IMG/VR virus record: IMGVR_UViG_3300021379_000791
Span: 1-36,365 of that record
Length of the DNA stretch: 36,365 nt
Reading direction: 5' to 3' (one strand)
Source of the DNA: a virus
Positions within the stretch are counted from its first letter, which is position 1. Each line of letters begins with the position of its first letter. Below are positions 24,399 through 31,261 of the stretch, piece by piece. The notes beneath the pieces were generated by a model, which did not search any database, was not told the DNA's origin, and worked only from the letters and a program-made list of their open reading frames with translations. The translations under genes were made by a program, and so were the position numbers.

Positions 24399-25259
24399 AT
24401 GATTATATTAGATTTCAATCAAGTTGCCATTGCCAATCTCATGGTTCAAGGCACACGTAATCTCGAAATAAACGAGAATCTACTGCGTCACATGATTCTG
24501 AATAGTATTCGTATGAATCGTGTTAAGTTTGCTAGCGAATATGGCGAGATGATTATCGCCTGTGATGCTACTGACAACTGGCGCAAAAAGTATTTTCCAT
24601 ACTACAAGGCAAATCGTAAGGTATCACGCGATGAGTCTTCGATAGATTGGAAAGAAATGTTTCGCATCCTCAATAAGATTCGCGAAGAACTCAGCGAACA
24701 CTTTCCCTATCCAACCATTCGTGTTGAGACAGCCGAAGCTGACGATGTCATTGCAACTCTATGCCACGAGCATGGCCGAGAACTTGGTGGCGAACCTATT
24801 CTCATCCTCTCTGGTGATAAAGACTTTCAGCAGCTTCAACGATATGCCAACGTAAATCAATACGATCCTACTCGTAAGCGTTGGATTCGATGCAGCGATC
24901 CGGAAACATTCCTCATCGAACACATTCTCAAAGGCGATGCATCCGATGGCATACCAAATGTATTGAGCAGCGATGATACATTCGTAGCTCGAGCAAGACA
25001 AAAACCAATGCGACAGAAGTTTATCGATTCTGTCTTGGAAGCAAATAAGCCAGAAGCATCTACCGTATTCACAGACGAGATCAGTCGTAATTACCAACGT
25101 AATCGTGTATTGATCGACCTCAACTGTGTACCAGAAGACATCGCTGAACAAACCTTGCAGATGTTCGAAGCACAACAGGACAAGGGTAGAGGCAAGCTGT
25201 TCAATTACTTTATCAAACATAAGCTCAAAAATCTTACAGAATGCATAACGGAGTTTTAA
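24399..25259 (+). CDS. rnh: RNase H / 5'-3' exonuclease (T4 Rnh, FEN family)
   Basis: This 286-residue nuclease removes RNA primers and trims flaps on the lagging strand. FEN-family acidic residues are visible: Asp5 (MIILDFNQ), Asp56 (IIACDATDNWR), Glu113, Asp115 and Asp116 (AEADDVIA), Asp140 and Asp142 (LSGDKDFQQL), and Asp180 and Asp183 (GDASDGIPN). Length is near T4 Rnh (305). It has its own promoter and abuts the next gene without a gap. Confidence 0.93.
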   Translation: MIILDFNQVAIANLMVQGTRNLEINENLLRHMILNSIRMNRVKFASEYGEMIIACDATDNWRKKYFPYYKANRKVSRDESSIDWKEMFRILNKIREELSEHFPYPTIRVETAEADDVIATLCHEHGRELGGEPILILSGDKDFQQLQRYANVNQYDPTRKRWIRCSDPETFLIEHILKGDASDGIPNVLSSDDTFVARARQKPMRQKFIDSVLEANKPEASTVFTDEISRNYQRNRVLIDLNCVPEDIAEQTLQMFEAQQDKGRGKLFNYFIKHKLKNLTECITEF

Positions 25260-25682
25260 ATGAAACGCATTAGTCAGATACTCGAAGAAGTATCAAAAGA
25301 AAAAAGTGTCAACAAAAAAGTGGAGATGCTGCAAGCCGAGAGGAACAACAATGCATTGATTGCAGTCTTGCAAGCCACATTCGATGACCGTATTATCTTT
25401 GAACTACCTGAAGGTACACCACCCTACAATGTACCTGACGATATGATTGACAATAAAGCTGGCTTATACAAAGAATTTCGTAAGTTCTATATCTTTACGA
25501 AGAATCAACGTAGTGCAAACATTCGCAAAGATAAGCGTGAGTATGCATTCATTCAAATGCTCGAGTCTGTGCATCCTATTGATGCTGAGCTGTTGTTGGC
25601 AATGAAAGATAAGAAGATGCCATATAAGACTATCACTAAAAACCTTGTACTGAAGGCCTATGGGGAGGACTTTGTAAAATGA
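25260..25682 (+). CDS. conserved T4-like phage protein (DUF6433-like)
   Basis: The 140-residue protein starts directly after the RNase H stop. It has an N-terminal helix (ISQILEEVSKEKSVNKKVEM), then FELPEGTPPYNVPDD and a helical second half with LLLAMKDKKMPYKTITKNLV. The ELPEGxPPY element next to rnh matches a family in marine T4-like phages that I recall as DUF6433. Function is unknown; the position hints at replication. Confidence 0.7.
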   Translation: MKRISQILEEVSKEKSVNKKVEMLQAERNNNALIAVLQATFDDRIIFELPEGTPPYNVPDDMIDNKAGLYKEFRKFYIFTKNQRSANIRKDKREYAFIQMLESVHPIDAELLLAMKDKKMPYKTITKNLVLKAYGEDFVK

Positions 25683-25843
25683 GTAAGTCGCGTGACCGTA
25701 ATCATAAGCGAGAGGAAGCTCGCTATACTGATGGCGCTAAAAAGTCGGTAAAGACCGGGAACGAAAGAATCGAAAAAAAGATAAAAAACTTGTTCAGAAG
25801 CGGTAATGCAGAGCAGTTTTTAGAAAGCGAATTGTATAAATAA
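25679..25843 (+). CDS. small basic protein
   Basis: The ATG at 25679 overlaps the preceding stop (ATGA) and opens 54 codons. It is very basic (MSKSRDRNHKREEARYTDGA, then KKIKNLFRSGNAEQFL). Its stop is embedded in the TATAAATA late box. A nucleic-acid-binding role is possible; no family is recognised. Confidence 0.55.
   Translation: MSKSRDRNHKREEARYTDGAKKSVKTGNERIEKKIKNLFRSGNAEQFLESELYK
25835..25842 (+). promoter_or_regulatory. T4-type late promoter (TATAAATA)
   Basis: An exact TATAAATA overlaps the end of the small basic gene. The ATG of the next gene is only six bases away, so initiation here would give an almost leaderless message for it and mainly serve phoH downstream. The box could also be a chance Tyr-Lys-stop sequence. 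Confidence 0.4.
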
Positions 25844-25847
25844 AACC

Positions 25848-26084
25848 ATGCCAATATATGTATATCAAAACGATGAAACTGGCGAGCTTGAAGAGCACAG
25901 TCATCGTATCTCAGAGATGGATTCCTTCTTGGAAGAAAATCCTCACCTCACAAGAAAAATACAATCATCTGGATTCATACGCGGAACCGGCGTCGGGAAA
26001 TCAAAACCTGACGAGGGTTTTCGTGATGTTCTCAAATCAATCAAAAAGGCTTCAGGGAGGGGCAGCACGATAGAGACTTTCTAA
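25848..26084 (+). CDS. small FmdB-like phage protein without zinc cysteines
   Basis: This 78-residue protein opens MPIYVYQNDETGELEEHSHR and continues SEMDSFLEENPHLTRKI. This is the shape of FmdB-type small proteins found in phages, but with no Cys pairs, so zinc is not bound. The end (FRDVLKSIKKASGRGSTI) is basic. It lies just before phoH. Function is unknown. Confidence 0.6.
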   Translation: MPIYVYQNDETGELEEHSHRISEMDSFLEENPHLTRKIQSSGFIRGTGVGKSKPDEGFRDVLKSIKKASGRGSTIETF

Positions 26085-26117
26085 CATTCCACAATAACAA
26101 GAAGAAGGGCAGTACTT

Positions 26118-26858
26118 ATGGCACTTTCAAAGAAACAGCGGCGAACACTCAAGAAGCATGGTATATTGGATGATCGCGAACATGTTCCACAGAAGGGCAT
26201 GAGACTTCGAAACATCGAGCCAAAGACATTTGCACAACAACAATGTTTTGAAGCGTTCGATAACGGAGATCACTTATTACTACATGGAATGGCTGGTACG
26301 GGTAAGACATTTGTCTCGATGTATTTGGCACTCAGTGAGATATTCGAGAATCCTAATAATACACACTACGATGTCACGATCATACGCAGTGTGGTTCCAA
26401 CGCGAGATATAGGATTTCTACCGGGCAAAGAAGACGAAAAGATTGCAGTGTACGAAGAGCCATATAAGGCGATATGCAATGAACTATTTGGCCGTGGAGA
26501 TGCATACGACATCCTCAAACAAAAGAATCTTGTTAACTTTACGTGCACCTCATTCGTTCGAGGATGTACATTTAACGACTCTATCGTTATAATAGATGAA
26601 GTAAATAATATGACGTTCCACGAGCTAGACTCTCTCATTACTAGACTCGGTGAAAATTGTCGTGTTATCTTTTGCGGTGACTTCCGCCAAAGTGATTTAA
26701 CGAAGGCACAGGAAAGGGCCGGCCTAACTAATTTTATGAAGATTATTGATGAGCTATCTGGTTTTGAACACGTAGAGTTCAGAGCCGACGACATTGTTCG
26801 TAGCTTACTAGTGAAGGAGTATATCATTGCAAGAGAACACCTCGGGCTTTGCGCTTAA
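26118..26858 (+). CDS. phoH: PhoH-like ATPase
   Basis: This 246-residue P-loop protein has Walker A GMAGTGKT (57-64) and Walker B IVIIDEVNNM with Asp160 and Glu161. CGDFRQSDL (about 186-194) is the sensor region, and IIRSVVP and IGFLPGK are the PhoH-specific elements. PhoH is common in marine phages; an RNA-related ATPase role is proposed for the family. It ends with a 32-base overlap with the exonuclease gene, which has its ribosome site inside phoH. Confidence 0.92.
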   Translation: MALSKKQRRTLKKHGILDDREHVPQKGMRLRNIEPKTFAQQQCFEAFDNGDHLLLHGMAGTGKTFVSMYLALSEIFENPNNTHYDVTIIRSVVPTRDIGFLPGKEDEKIAVYEEPYKAICNELFGRGDAYDILKQKNLVNFTCTSFVRGCTFNDSIVIIDEVNNMTFHELDSLITRLGENCRVIFCGDFRQSDLTKAQERAGLTNFMKIIDELSGFEHVEFRADDIVRSLLVKEYIIAREHLGLCA

Positions 26859-27510
26859 ACTATTTGAGGCAAAGCAACTCAAGCAAATAAATGAAGATGG
26901 CCGACGGCTGTACGTAACTGAAAGTGGTGAGAAATACCCATCGGTTACTACAGCCCTCGGTGCACTCAATCGTAAGAAGATCTGGGAATGGCGCAAGCGT
27001 GTAGGTGCTGAAGCTGCCAACAAGATCTCCACTCAAGCATCTCGTGCAGGTACTGCTGTCCATAATGTAGCTGAGGACTATATCCTCGGTAACAGTTTGG
27101 AAGCACACAATCCTATTGCTCTCAATACTTTCAATACGATCAAGCCATTGCTCGATGATAATGTCGGTGATGTGTATGGTGTTGAACTTCGTATGTATTC
27201 TGATGTACTCAAGACTGCCGGCACTGCTGACCTGATATGTCAGTACGATGGCAAGAATACTGTGCTTGACTTCAAAACATCCAAGCGATGGAAGAAGAAA
27301 GAAGAAATCACGACATACTTTATGCAGTCTGCAGCCTATGCACAGATGGTGAAAGAACATTATGACATGGATATTGAACAGATCGTCATACTCATGGCTG
27401 TAGGTCAAGGTGAAGGTCATCTCGTATTCACCGAGAATGTGTCTGATTGGCAGGCGATGACGACTAAGTTCTTCGATCTATTCCACAAAGGCAAGCTAAA
27501 GGACTTCTAA
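26827..27510 (+). CDS. PD-(D/E)XK exonuclease (RecB/Cas4-like)
   Basis: The 227-residue nuclease starts at TTG, chosen because AAGGAG (26814-26819) stands seven bases before it and no ATG precedes the conserved region. Motifs appear in order: GTAVH with His79, GTADLI with Asp135, and VLDFKTS with Asp148 and Lys150, followed by QSAAYAQMV with the Gln-Tyr motif. These are RecB-family landmarks. Marine T4-like phages carry this gene beside phoH, probably for DNA processing or host DNA degradation. Confidence 0.88.
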   Translation: MQENTSGFALKLFEAKQLKQINEDGRRLYVTESGEKYPSVTTALGALNRKKIWEWRKRVGAEAANKISTQASRAGTAVHNVAEDYILGNSLEAHNPIALNTFNTIKPLLDDNVGDVYGVELRMYSDVLKTAGTADLICQYDGKNTVLDFKTSKRWKKKEEITTYFMQSAAYAQMVKEHYDMDIEQIVILMAVGQGEGHLVFTENVSDWQAMTTKFFDLFHKGKLKDF

Positions 27511-28145
27511 TGTTTTCGAGCACCTATGCAGTTGCAATGGGTATCATTGAGCCAGATATATGCGATGAGATCGTACGTATTGGTGAACAACTCGATGATA
27601 TGTCAGGCGAGACAGAGAATGGAATAGATTCAGAGCTTTCGTTAGCACGTAATTCTACTGTGTCTTGGTTTACACAGTGGCAGGCTGAAAAATTCGATCT
27701 CGAATTTGATATGATCTATTCACATGTATTTGAGAAGTTCAATGACGTCACTAACGAAGCAGGTTGGGGGCATGTAGATATCACAAAGAGTCAAGCATTT
27801 CAGTACACACGTTACGGGCCCGGTCAACACTATGACTGGCATCCGGATCAACACTTGATGCCTTATGCTGATGGTGATGATCAAGGTCTCATACGAAAAA
27901 TGAGTATGACACTAACATTAAGTGAACCCGAAGATTTTACAGGCGGTGAGTTCATGATCGAGGATCACTTTCGTGGCGGTCCGAATGAGTATTGGCATCG
28001 AATCAAAAATGTAACAGCATTGCATGCGCTGCCTCGAGGCAGTATTATTGCATTCCCATCATATGCTTGGCATCAGGTCAAACCTGTAAAGTCAGGTGAA
28101 CGTAAATCACTAGTCGGTTGGTTCTTAGGTCCGGAGTGGAAATGA
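27510..28145 (+). CDS. 2OG-Fe(II) oxygenase (PiuC/PKHD type)
   Basis: This 211-residue enzyme has YDWHPDQ (His111, Asp113), AWHQVKPV (distal His188) and GERKSLVGW with Arg198 for 2-oxoglutarate. EDFTGGEFMI precedes the last strands. This is the PKHD-hydroxylase arrangement, also known from cyanophages. It overlaps the exonuclease stop by one base and the next gene by four. The substrate is unknown; hydroxylation of a protein or a demethylase role are both possible. Confidence 0.88.
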   Translation: MFSSTYAVAMGIIEPDICDEIVRIGEQLDDMSGETENGIDSELSLARNSTVSWFTQWQAEKFDLEFDMIYSHVFEKFNDVTNEAGWGHVDITKSQAFQYTRYGPGQHYDWHPDQHLMPYADGDDQGLIRKMSMTLTLSEPEDFTGGEFMIEDHFRGGPNEYWHRIKNVTALHALPRGSIIAFPSYAWHQVKPVKSGERKSLVGWFLGPEWK

Positions 28146-28366
28146 GTTGGTTAGAAAAAATACGTAACAGAGTAGTTGGTGAGTTGGAACGTCCTGTCGA
28201 AGACAATCCACTCGACAAAGCAATCGTTGAGAACGGTGATCATCCCGAAGTCAACAAGGTGTATCAGGCCAGATGGGTCTGGTATCACACTATCCTCGCA
28301 GTGGAGATCTTCTTCACTAACATCCTACTTATAGGCATTTTTGTCCTGCTTGCAGTCAAGTTGTGA
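28142..28366 (+). CDS. conserved phage membrane protein
   Basis: With the ATG at 28142 (ATGA overlap) the product has 74 residues. It has a cytoplasmic N part (MSWLEKIRNRVVGELERPVE, then NPLDKAIVENGD) followed by one hydrophobic C-terminal helix (about 45-72, FFTNILLIGIFVLLAV). The order RPVxDNPxDxAxVExGDxPxV then YxARWxWYHT is shared by T4-like marine phages as I recall. Function is unknown. Confidence 0.72.
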   Translation: MSWLEKIRNRVVGELERPVEDNPLDKAIVENGDHPEVNKVYQARWVWYHTILAVEIFFTNILLIGIFVLLAVKL

Positions 28367-28468
28367 GTTATACGAAAAAGTTATAAGCATATTACAAAAT
28401 AATCTAAAAAAAGTTTAAAAAAGTCGCAATAAAAGTCTAACAAAATCAATAAGTTACAGCTCTTTAAA

Positions 28469-28491
28469 AAGTCTTTATAAATCAAAGACTT
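28469..28491 (+). repeat. inverted repeat upstream of the 28497 promoter
   Basis: AAGTCTTT and AAAGACTT are perfect complements separated by seven bases. It ends five bases before the promoter's TGTACA box. It could be an operator or a weak hairpin that ends upstream transcription; it has no GC-rich stem. Confidence 0.4.
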
Positions 28492-28496
28492 AGAGT

Positions 28497-28525
28497 TGTA
28501 CATTCTCGTGCCTGCTTGATATAAT
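28497..28525 (+). promoter_or_regulatory. phage promoter, TGTACA-17-TATAAT type
   Basis: TGTACA (28497-28502), exactly 17 bases, then a consensus TATAAT (28520-28525), 32 bases before the ArdC-like gene. It has the best -10 of the five-member family. Confidence 0.75.
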
Positions 28526-28557
28526 TCTTCTTGTCAAATGGGAAAAGAGAGAAAAAG

Positions 28558-28818
28558 ATGATCAACTACCTTACTAAAAAAGCTTACTCTGGCAAGAATG
28601 CAGCTATCTTGGCTGAGTACGAATCAGCTGGTTTCCTGACTTATATGCAAGCGAAGTCAATTGGACGTGCATGCACCAAGGGTGAAGGTATCCAGTTGAT
28701 GCGTGTTGTTACCAAGAAGATCAAAGACGAGATCACTGGCGAAGTAAAGTTTAAGAAAGTTCCAAAGCGTTTTTGGGTTTTCCCTATCGAATCAACTGTA
28801 GAAATGGAGGTAGCGTAA
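28558..28818 (+). CDS. stand-alone ArdC N-terminal-like domain (putative antirestriction/ssDNA-binding)
   Basis: The 86-residue protein has SGKNAAILAEYESAGFLTYM, then QAKSIGRACTKGEGIQLMRV and KRFWVFPIEST. This follows the ArdC N-terminal pattern: G-x-N start, aromatic-Thr-x-x-Q-A, G-x-x-x-x-K-G-E-x-G, then an F-x-V-F strand. ArdC proteins bind single-stranded DNA and protect incoming DNA from restriction. Here the metallopeptidase half is absent. It is first after a strong promoter, as expected for an early defence gene. The assignment is by pattern only. Confidence 0.55.
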   Translation: MINYLTKKAYSGKNAAILAEYESAGFLTYMQAKSIGRACTKGEGIQLMRVVTKKIKDEITGEVKFKKVPKRFWVFPIESTVEMEVA

Positions 28819-29033
28819 TGTTAGTTAGATTGCCTGAGTATGATGGTCAGCGTTGTGATTACACTGGCATGCCTATGGGCATGGCTGTTGGTGCTTTCGC
28901 ACGCGGTGCGACTGGTCGTGTATGTCTTGTCTTGGCATTCGATGCCGATGAGGCACCTAACAAGAACTGGGTCACCCTCAAAGAGGTCGCTGAGTGGGCC
29001 GAGTCTGTTCCCGGCGGTTACCTAGACTTCTAG
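28818..29033 (+). CDS. small phage protein of unknown function
   Basis: The ATG at 28818 overlaps the ArdC-like stop (TAATG), with GGAGG (28806-28810) eight bases before. The 71-residue product has a hydrophobic centre (GMAVGAFARGATGRVCLVLA) and ends WAESVPGGYLDF. I know no family. It is coupled to the ArdC-like gene, so the two may act together. Confidence 0.65.
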   Translation: MLVRLPEYDGQRCDYTGMPMGMAVGAFARGATGRVCLVLAFDADEAPNKNWVTLKEVAEWAESVPGGYLDF

Positions 29034-29037
29034 GTAA
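29018..29037 (+). repeat. perfect inverted repeat over the 28818 gene stop codon
   Basis: TTACCTAGA and TCTAGGTAA are perfect complements separated by two bases and include the TAG stop. As RNA it would form a stem of about eight pairs with a four-base loop. There is no T-run, so it may slow decay or act as a weak terminator. Confidence 0.4.
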
Positions 29038-29069
29038 TAAGCTTATAACAAAAAAGTCTAAGAAAAACC

Positions 29070-29098
29070 TGTACAATGTACTCAAGTTGCTGTAGAAT
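29070..29098 (+). promoter_or_regulatory. phage promoter, TGTACA-17-TAGAAT type
   Basis: TGTACA (29070-29075) and TAGAAT (29093-29098) with a 17-base spacer. The stretch TTGCTGTAGAATAGAC is almost identical to that at 24357-24372. It lies 25 bases before the small membrane protein gene at 29124. Confidence 0.75.
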
Positions 29099-29123
29099 AG
29101 ACACGTCAAATGGAGAAAAGCTC

Positions 29124-29276
29124 ATGTCAGTAATGAAAGATTATGCAAAAAAGCCAGTTCGCACACGCGACATCGTCAGCATCAAAGATATCATCGCAGG
29201 TGGCATCGCTACCATCATGATGGGTGCAGTACTTGGTTTACTTATCGGCTACGGCCTTCTTTACACAGGAGTATAA
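29124..29276 (+). CDS. small membrane protein
   Basis: The 50-residue product begins at the ATG at 29124, preceded by GGAGAAAAG. A basic, soluble start (MKDYAKKPVRTRDI) leads into a membrane helix (about 22-46, IIAGGIATIMMGAVLGLLIG). It is the first gene after a TGTACA promoter. Early small membrane proteins of phages often affect the host envelope, but nothing here proves it. Confidence 0.65.
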   Translation: MSVMKDYAKKPVRTRDIVSIKDIIAGGIATIMMGAVLGLLIGYGLLYTGV

Positions 29277-29278
29277 GC

Positions 29279-29563
29279 ATGAATTTCACTAGTCTTCAAG
29301 GTCACATCCCAGCAACGTTCGAGCAGTTGGTCGAAGTATTCGGCGAGCCTACGTACATGGATCCAAGCGAAGATGGTAAGGTCAACACTGAGTGGGAACT
29401 CACTGGTTTTGATCTCTTCGGCGAGCCAATGCCTGTCACCATCTACGATTGGAAAGAGTATGATGGTGGCGAGCGTTCACGCAGTGGTCAAAAATATGAG
29501 TGGCACATCGGTGGCACTAATCGATTTGCAGTTAATTACGTAATGGAGAAGTTGAATGGTTGA
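29279..29563 (+). CDS. conserved phage protein of unknown function
   Basis: This 94-residue protein starts two bases after the preceding stop with AGGAG upstream. It has TFEQLVEVFGEPTYMDPSED, then EWELTGFDL, VTIYDWKEYDGG and YEWHIGG. The FGEPT...TxEW...IYDWKEY...WHIGG pattern is widespread in T4-like and other phages. Function is unknown. Confidence 0.72.
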   Translation: MNFTSLQGHIPATFEQLVEVFGEPTYMDPSEDGKVNTEWELTGFDLFGEPMPVTIYDWKEYDGGERSRSGQKYEWHIGGTNRFAVNYVMEKLNG

Positions 29564-29858
29564 TATGCCTAACCTCGAGTCGAAGCTCAAGGCTCACGAC
29601 TGGTTCTATCACATGTCTGACGATCATCGTGCATACACACGTGGTCGTACTCAAAGCGCCGAGATCAACAATCTAATGGAGATTGCTCGAGTTGCTGGTG
29701 ATGGTGCTGCTGCGGCTGAGTTGTATAATCAGTACAACCCAAATGCACAAGAGTCAGCATTCAGATTTGCTGACAAAGTCTGTCACATGTACCTCGACGT
29801 AGATGGTACATATTCAGTTAGTTGGTTAACGAGGGAAGATTATGAAGCGCAGAACTAA
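29556..29858 (+). CDS. conserved phage protein of unknown function
   Basis: The 100-residue protein overlaps its upstream neighbour by eight bases and its downstream one by 17. It contains LKAHDWFYHMSDDHRAYTRG (about 10-29), then EINNLMEIARVAGDGAAAAE and a helical end. The HDWFYHMSDDHRAY element is recurrent in small phage proteins, with no known role. Confidence 0.68.
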   Translation: MVDMPNLESKLKAHDWFYHMSDDHRAYTRGRTQSAEINNLMEIARVAGDGAAAAELYNQYNPNAQESAFRFADKVCHMYLDVDGTYSVSWLTREDYEAQN

Positions 29859-30201
29859 AGAAAAGTTAGAGACTATGGAAGATTCCTTCGCACCAGATTT
29901 CAAGCAAGAATCTATGATCATGCAGCTACGCAAGGTAGTTGACTCAATCGGTAATCCGAAGCCTCTTCACTGGGTTCGTACCGACAATGGTCGTAACATC
30001 TGGGTAGCTCACAAGCATGCAGTCAAGATTGTAGACCTCTACGATCGCCTGACATCACGTGAAGCCAAGTCATCGTACGTCGACAATCGTATCGATCCTG
30101 TTGTCAATGCTCAGATGACACGAGCAAAGCGTCAGCTCACTGATGCACTGCAAACCACCGAAGGTCTGCAAAATCTCATCAAAGAGTTGCGCAATCAATG
30201 A
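29842..30201 (+). CDS. small basic phage protein
   Basis: The 119-residue protein starts at ATG with GAGGGAAG upstream inside the preceding gene. It has KPLHWVRTDNGRNIWVAHKH (about 40-59) and ends with a long helix (LQTTEGLQNLIKELRNQ). I recognise no family. It overlaps the radical SAM gene by four bases, so they are translationally coupled. Confidence 0.65.
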   Translation: MKRRTKEKLETMEDSFAPDFKQESMIMQLRKVVDSIGNPKPLHWVRTDNGRNIWVAHKHAVKIVDLYDRLTSREAKSSYVDNRIDPVVNAQMTRAKRQLTDALQTTEGLQNLIKELRNQ

Positions 30202-30959
30202 TTCTATTCGGGTCGTATGACCTTGATATCATCGAGGAGTGTAATCTGCACTGCGCAGGTTGCACCTCTCTCGACTATCTTGGTTATGATAGACCGGGCA
30301 AGGTAACGATCTCATCGATGACCGTTGCCATGTTGGAAGAGTTATTGTTAAAGATAGGCAGACATGTTACGAAGATCGAAGAGTTGTCTCTTGTTGGTGG
30401 TGAACCGACATTGCATCCACGATTCGAGGATATCATCGACACACTGCGTGAATCTGGCCTCGTAGGTAAGATAAATGTAGTGACGAATGGTACCAACTTC
30501 ACACCTGAGATCATTGAGATACTGAAGAAGGTAGATTGTGTACAGATCTCAGATTACATGCGAGCTGCAGACGGCGATACGATATTCGAAACAATCGACG
30601 ATATGCCATTCGACTATAATATATGGCATCGCAGTGAGTTTCATCGTATAGGCGAGTGTGAACCAATGTCACCACAGGAGAATTGGAATGCATGCTTTAT
30701 GAAAGACTACTGTCGTGTGATTACGATGGATGGCCTAGCCAGATGTAGAGTATGCTCCAACGAACAAATTCACATTGCACCATGGCATGACGAGGCTGCA
30801 CTGACTGAGACGATTAGCCGACATGAGGCATATGATCGTTGCGGTACATGCGGTACACCAGCATCAGCAGAGCACTATGAATGGAGCTCACTGAAGCCAG
30901 AAATCGATGCGAAGAACTATAAACGTGGTATTGAACTGATAAAGGCAGTAACATTATGA
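30198..30959 (+). CDS. radical SAM enzyme with extra cysteine clusters
   Basis: This 253-residue protein has the CxxxCxxC cluster at Cys15, Cys19 and Cys22 (CNLHCAGC) and the SAM-binding GGEP at 67-70, followed by VVTNGTN. Its C-terminal part holds six more cysteines: 166, 172, 183, 186 (CFMKDYC, RCRVC) and 215, 218 (CGTC). The middle group suggests a SPASM- or Twitch-like auxiliary iron-sulfur site, typical of peptide- or sugar-modifying enzymes. It is not the short QueE type. The substrate cannot be inferred. It overlaps both neighbours by four bases. Confidence 0.85.
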   Translation: MILFGSYDLDIIEECNLHCAGCTSLDYLGYDRPGKVTISSMTVAMLEELLLKIGRHVTKIEELSLVGGEPTLHPRFEDIIDTLRESGLVGKINVVTNGTNFTPEIIEILKKVDCVQISDYMRAADGDTIFETIDDMPFDYNIWHRSEFHRIGECEPMSPQENWNACFMKDYCRVITMDGLARCRVCSNEQIHIAPWHDEAALTETISRHEAYDRCGTCGTPASAEHYEWSSLKPEIDAKNYKRGIELIKAVTL

Positions 30960-31168
30960 AGATTTTGAAAGAGATTACAGAGTGGGACAAATGCGAGTAC
31001 AATGTACCGAACCACACGTATGCCATCAATGATGGTGGCAAGATGGTTGCCTATCGTAAGACAGGTACCAAGGACTGGATGCGGTTTGCAAAGCCTCGAT
31101 TCTTTGATCGATCGCGCCGTAAGTTCATTACACTGGCTAAAGATGTCGGTGACGAATATTTTTCGTAA
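30956..31168 (+). CDS. small conserved phage protein
   Basis: The 70-residue basic protein overlaps the radical SAM stop (ATGA). It has EYNVPNHTYAINDGGKMVAY and KDWMRFAKPRFFDRSRRKFI. The pattern ...VPNHxYxxxDGGKMVAYxxxGT... is common in T4-like marine phages. Function is unknown, though its coupling to the radical SAM gene is worth noting. Confidence 0.65.
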   Translation: MKILKEITEWDKCEYNVPNHTYAINDGGKMVAYRKTGTKDWMRFAKPRFFDRSRRKFITLAKDVGDEYFS

Positions 31169-31185
31169 AAATGTTAATATTAACA

Positions 31186-31214
31186 TGTACAAGCAAATCA
31201 TTTCTTAGTAGAAT
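31186..31214 (+). promoter_or_regulatory. phage promoter, TGTACA-17-TAGAAT type
   Basis: TGTACA (31186-31191) and TAGAAT (31209-31214) with 17 bases between, followed by AGA as in the members at 24340 and 29070. It precedes the DUF932 gene by 47 bases. Confidence 0.75.
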
Positions 31215-31261
31215 AGAGCTTGTAAATTGGAAAACACACATCACATACAGGAAGATATATT

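Larger units (their letters stand above)
28367..28557 (+). other. 191-base AT-rich intergenic leader
   Basis: The only longer gene-free stretch in the + strand block. It holds runs of A and T, an 8-base inverted repeat (28469-28491) and a TGTACA-type promoter (28497-28525). I see no RNA gene in it. An in-frame TTG at 28531 would extend the downstream protein by nine residues, but the ATG at 28558 is more natural. Confidence 0.6.

Noticed and set aside
24759-25220. 153-codon minus-strand open frame
   Set aside because: It is a shadow of the RNase H gene, with Cys- and Ile-rich nonsense composition and no supporting signals.
26366-26827. 153-codon minus-strand open frame opposite phoH
   Set aside because: It is antisense to conserved Walker motifs, has a Ser-rich shadow composition and no promoter.
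26860-27420. 186-codon open frame on the minus strand
   Set aside because: It lies entirely opposite the exonuclease gene, whose motifs are clear. The translation has no recognisable domain and no ribosome site.
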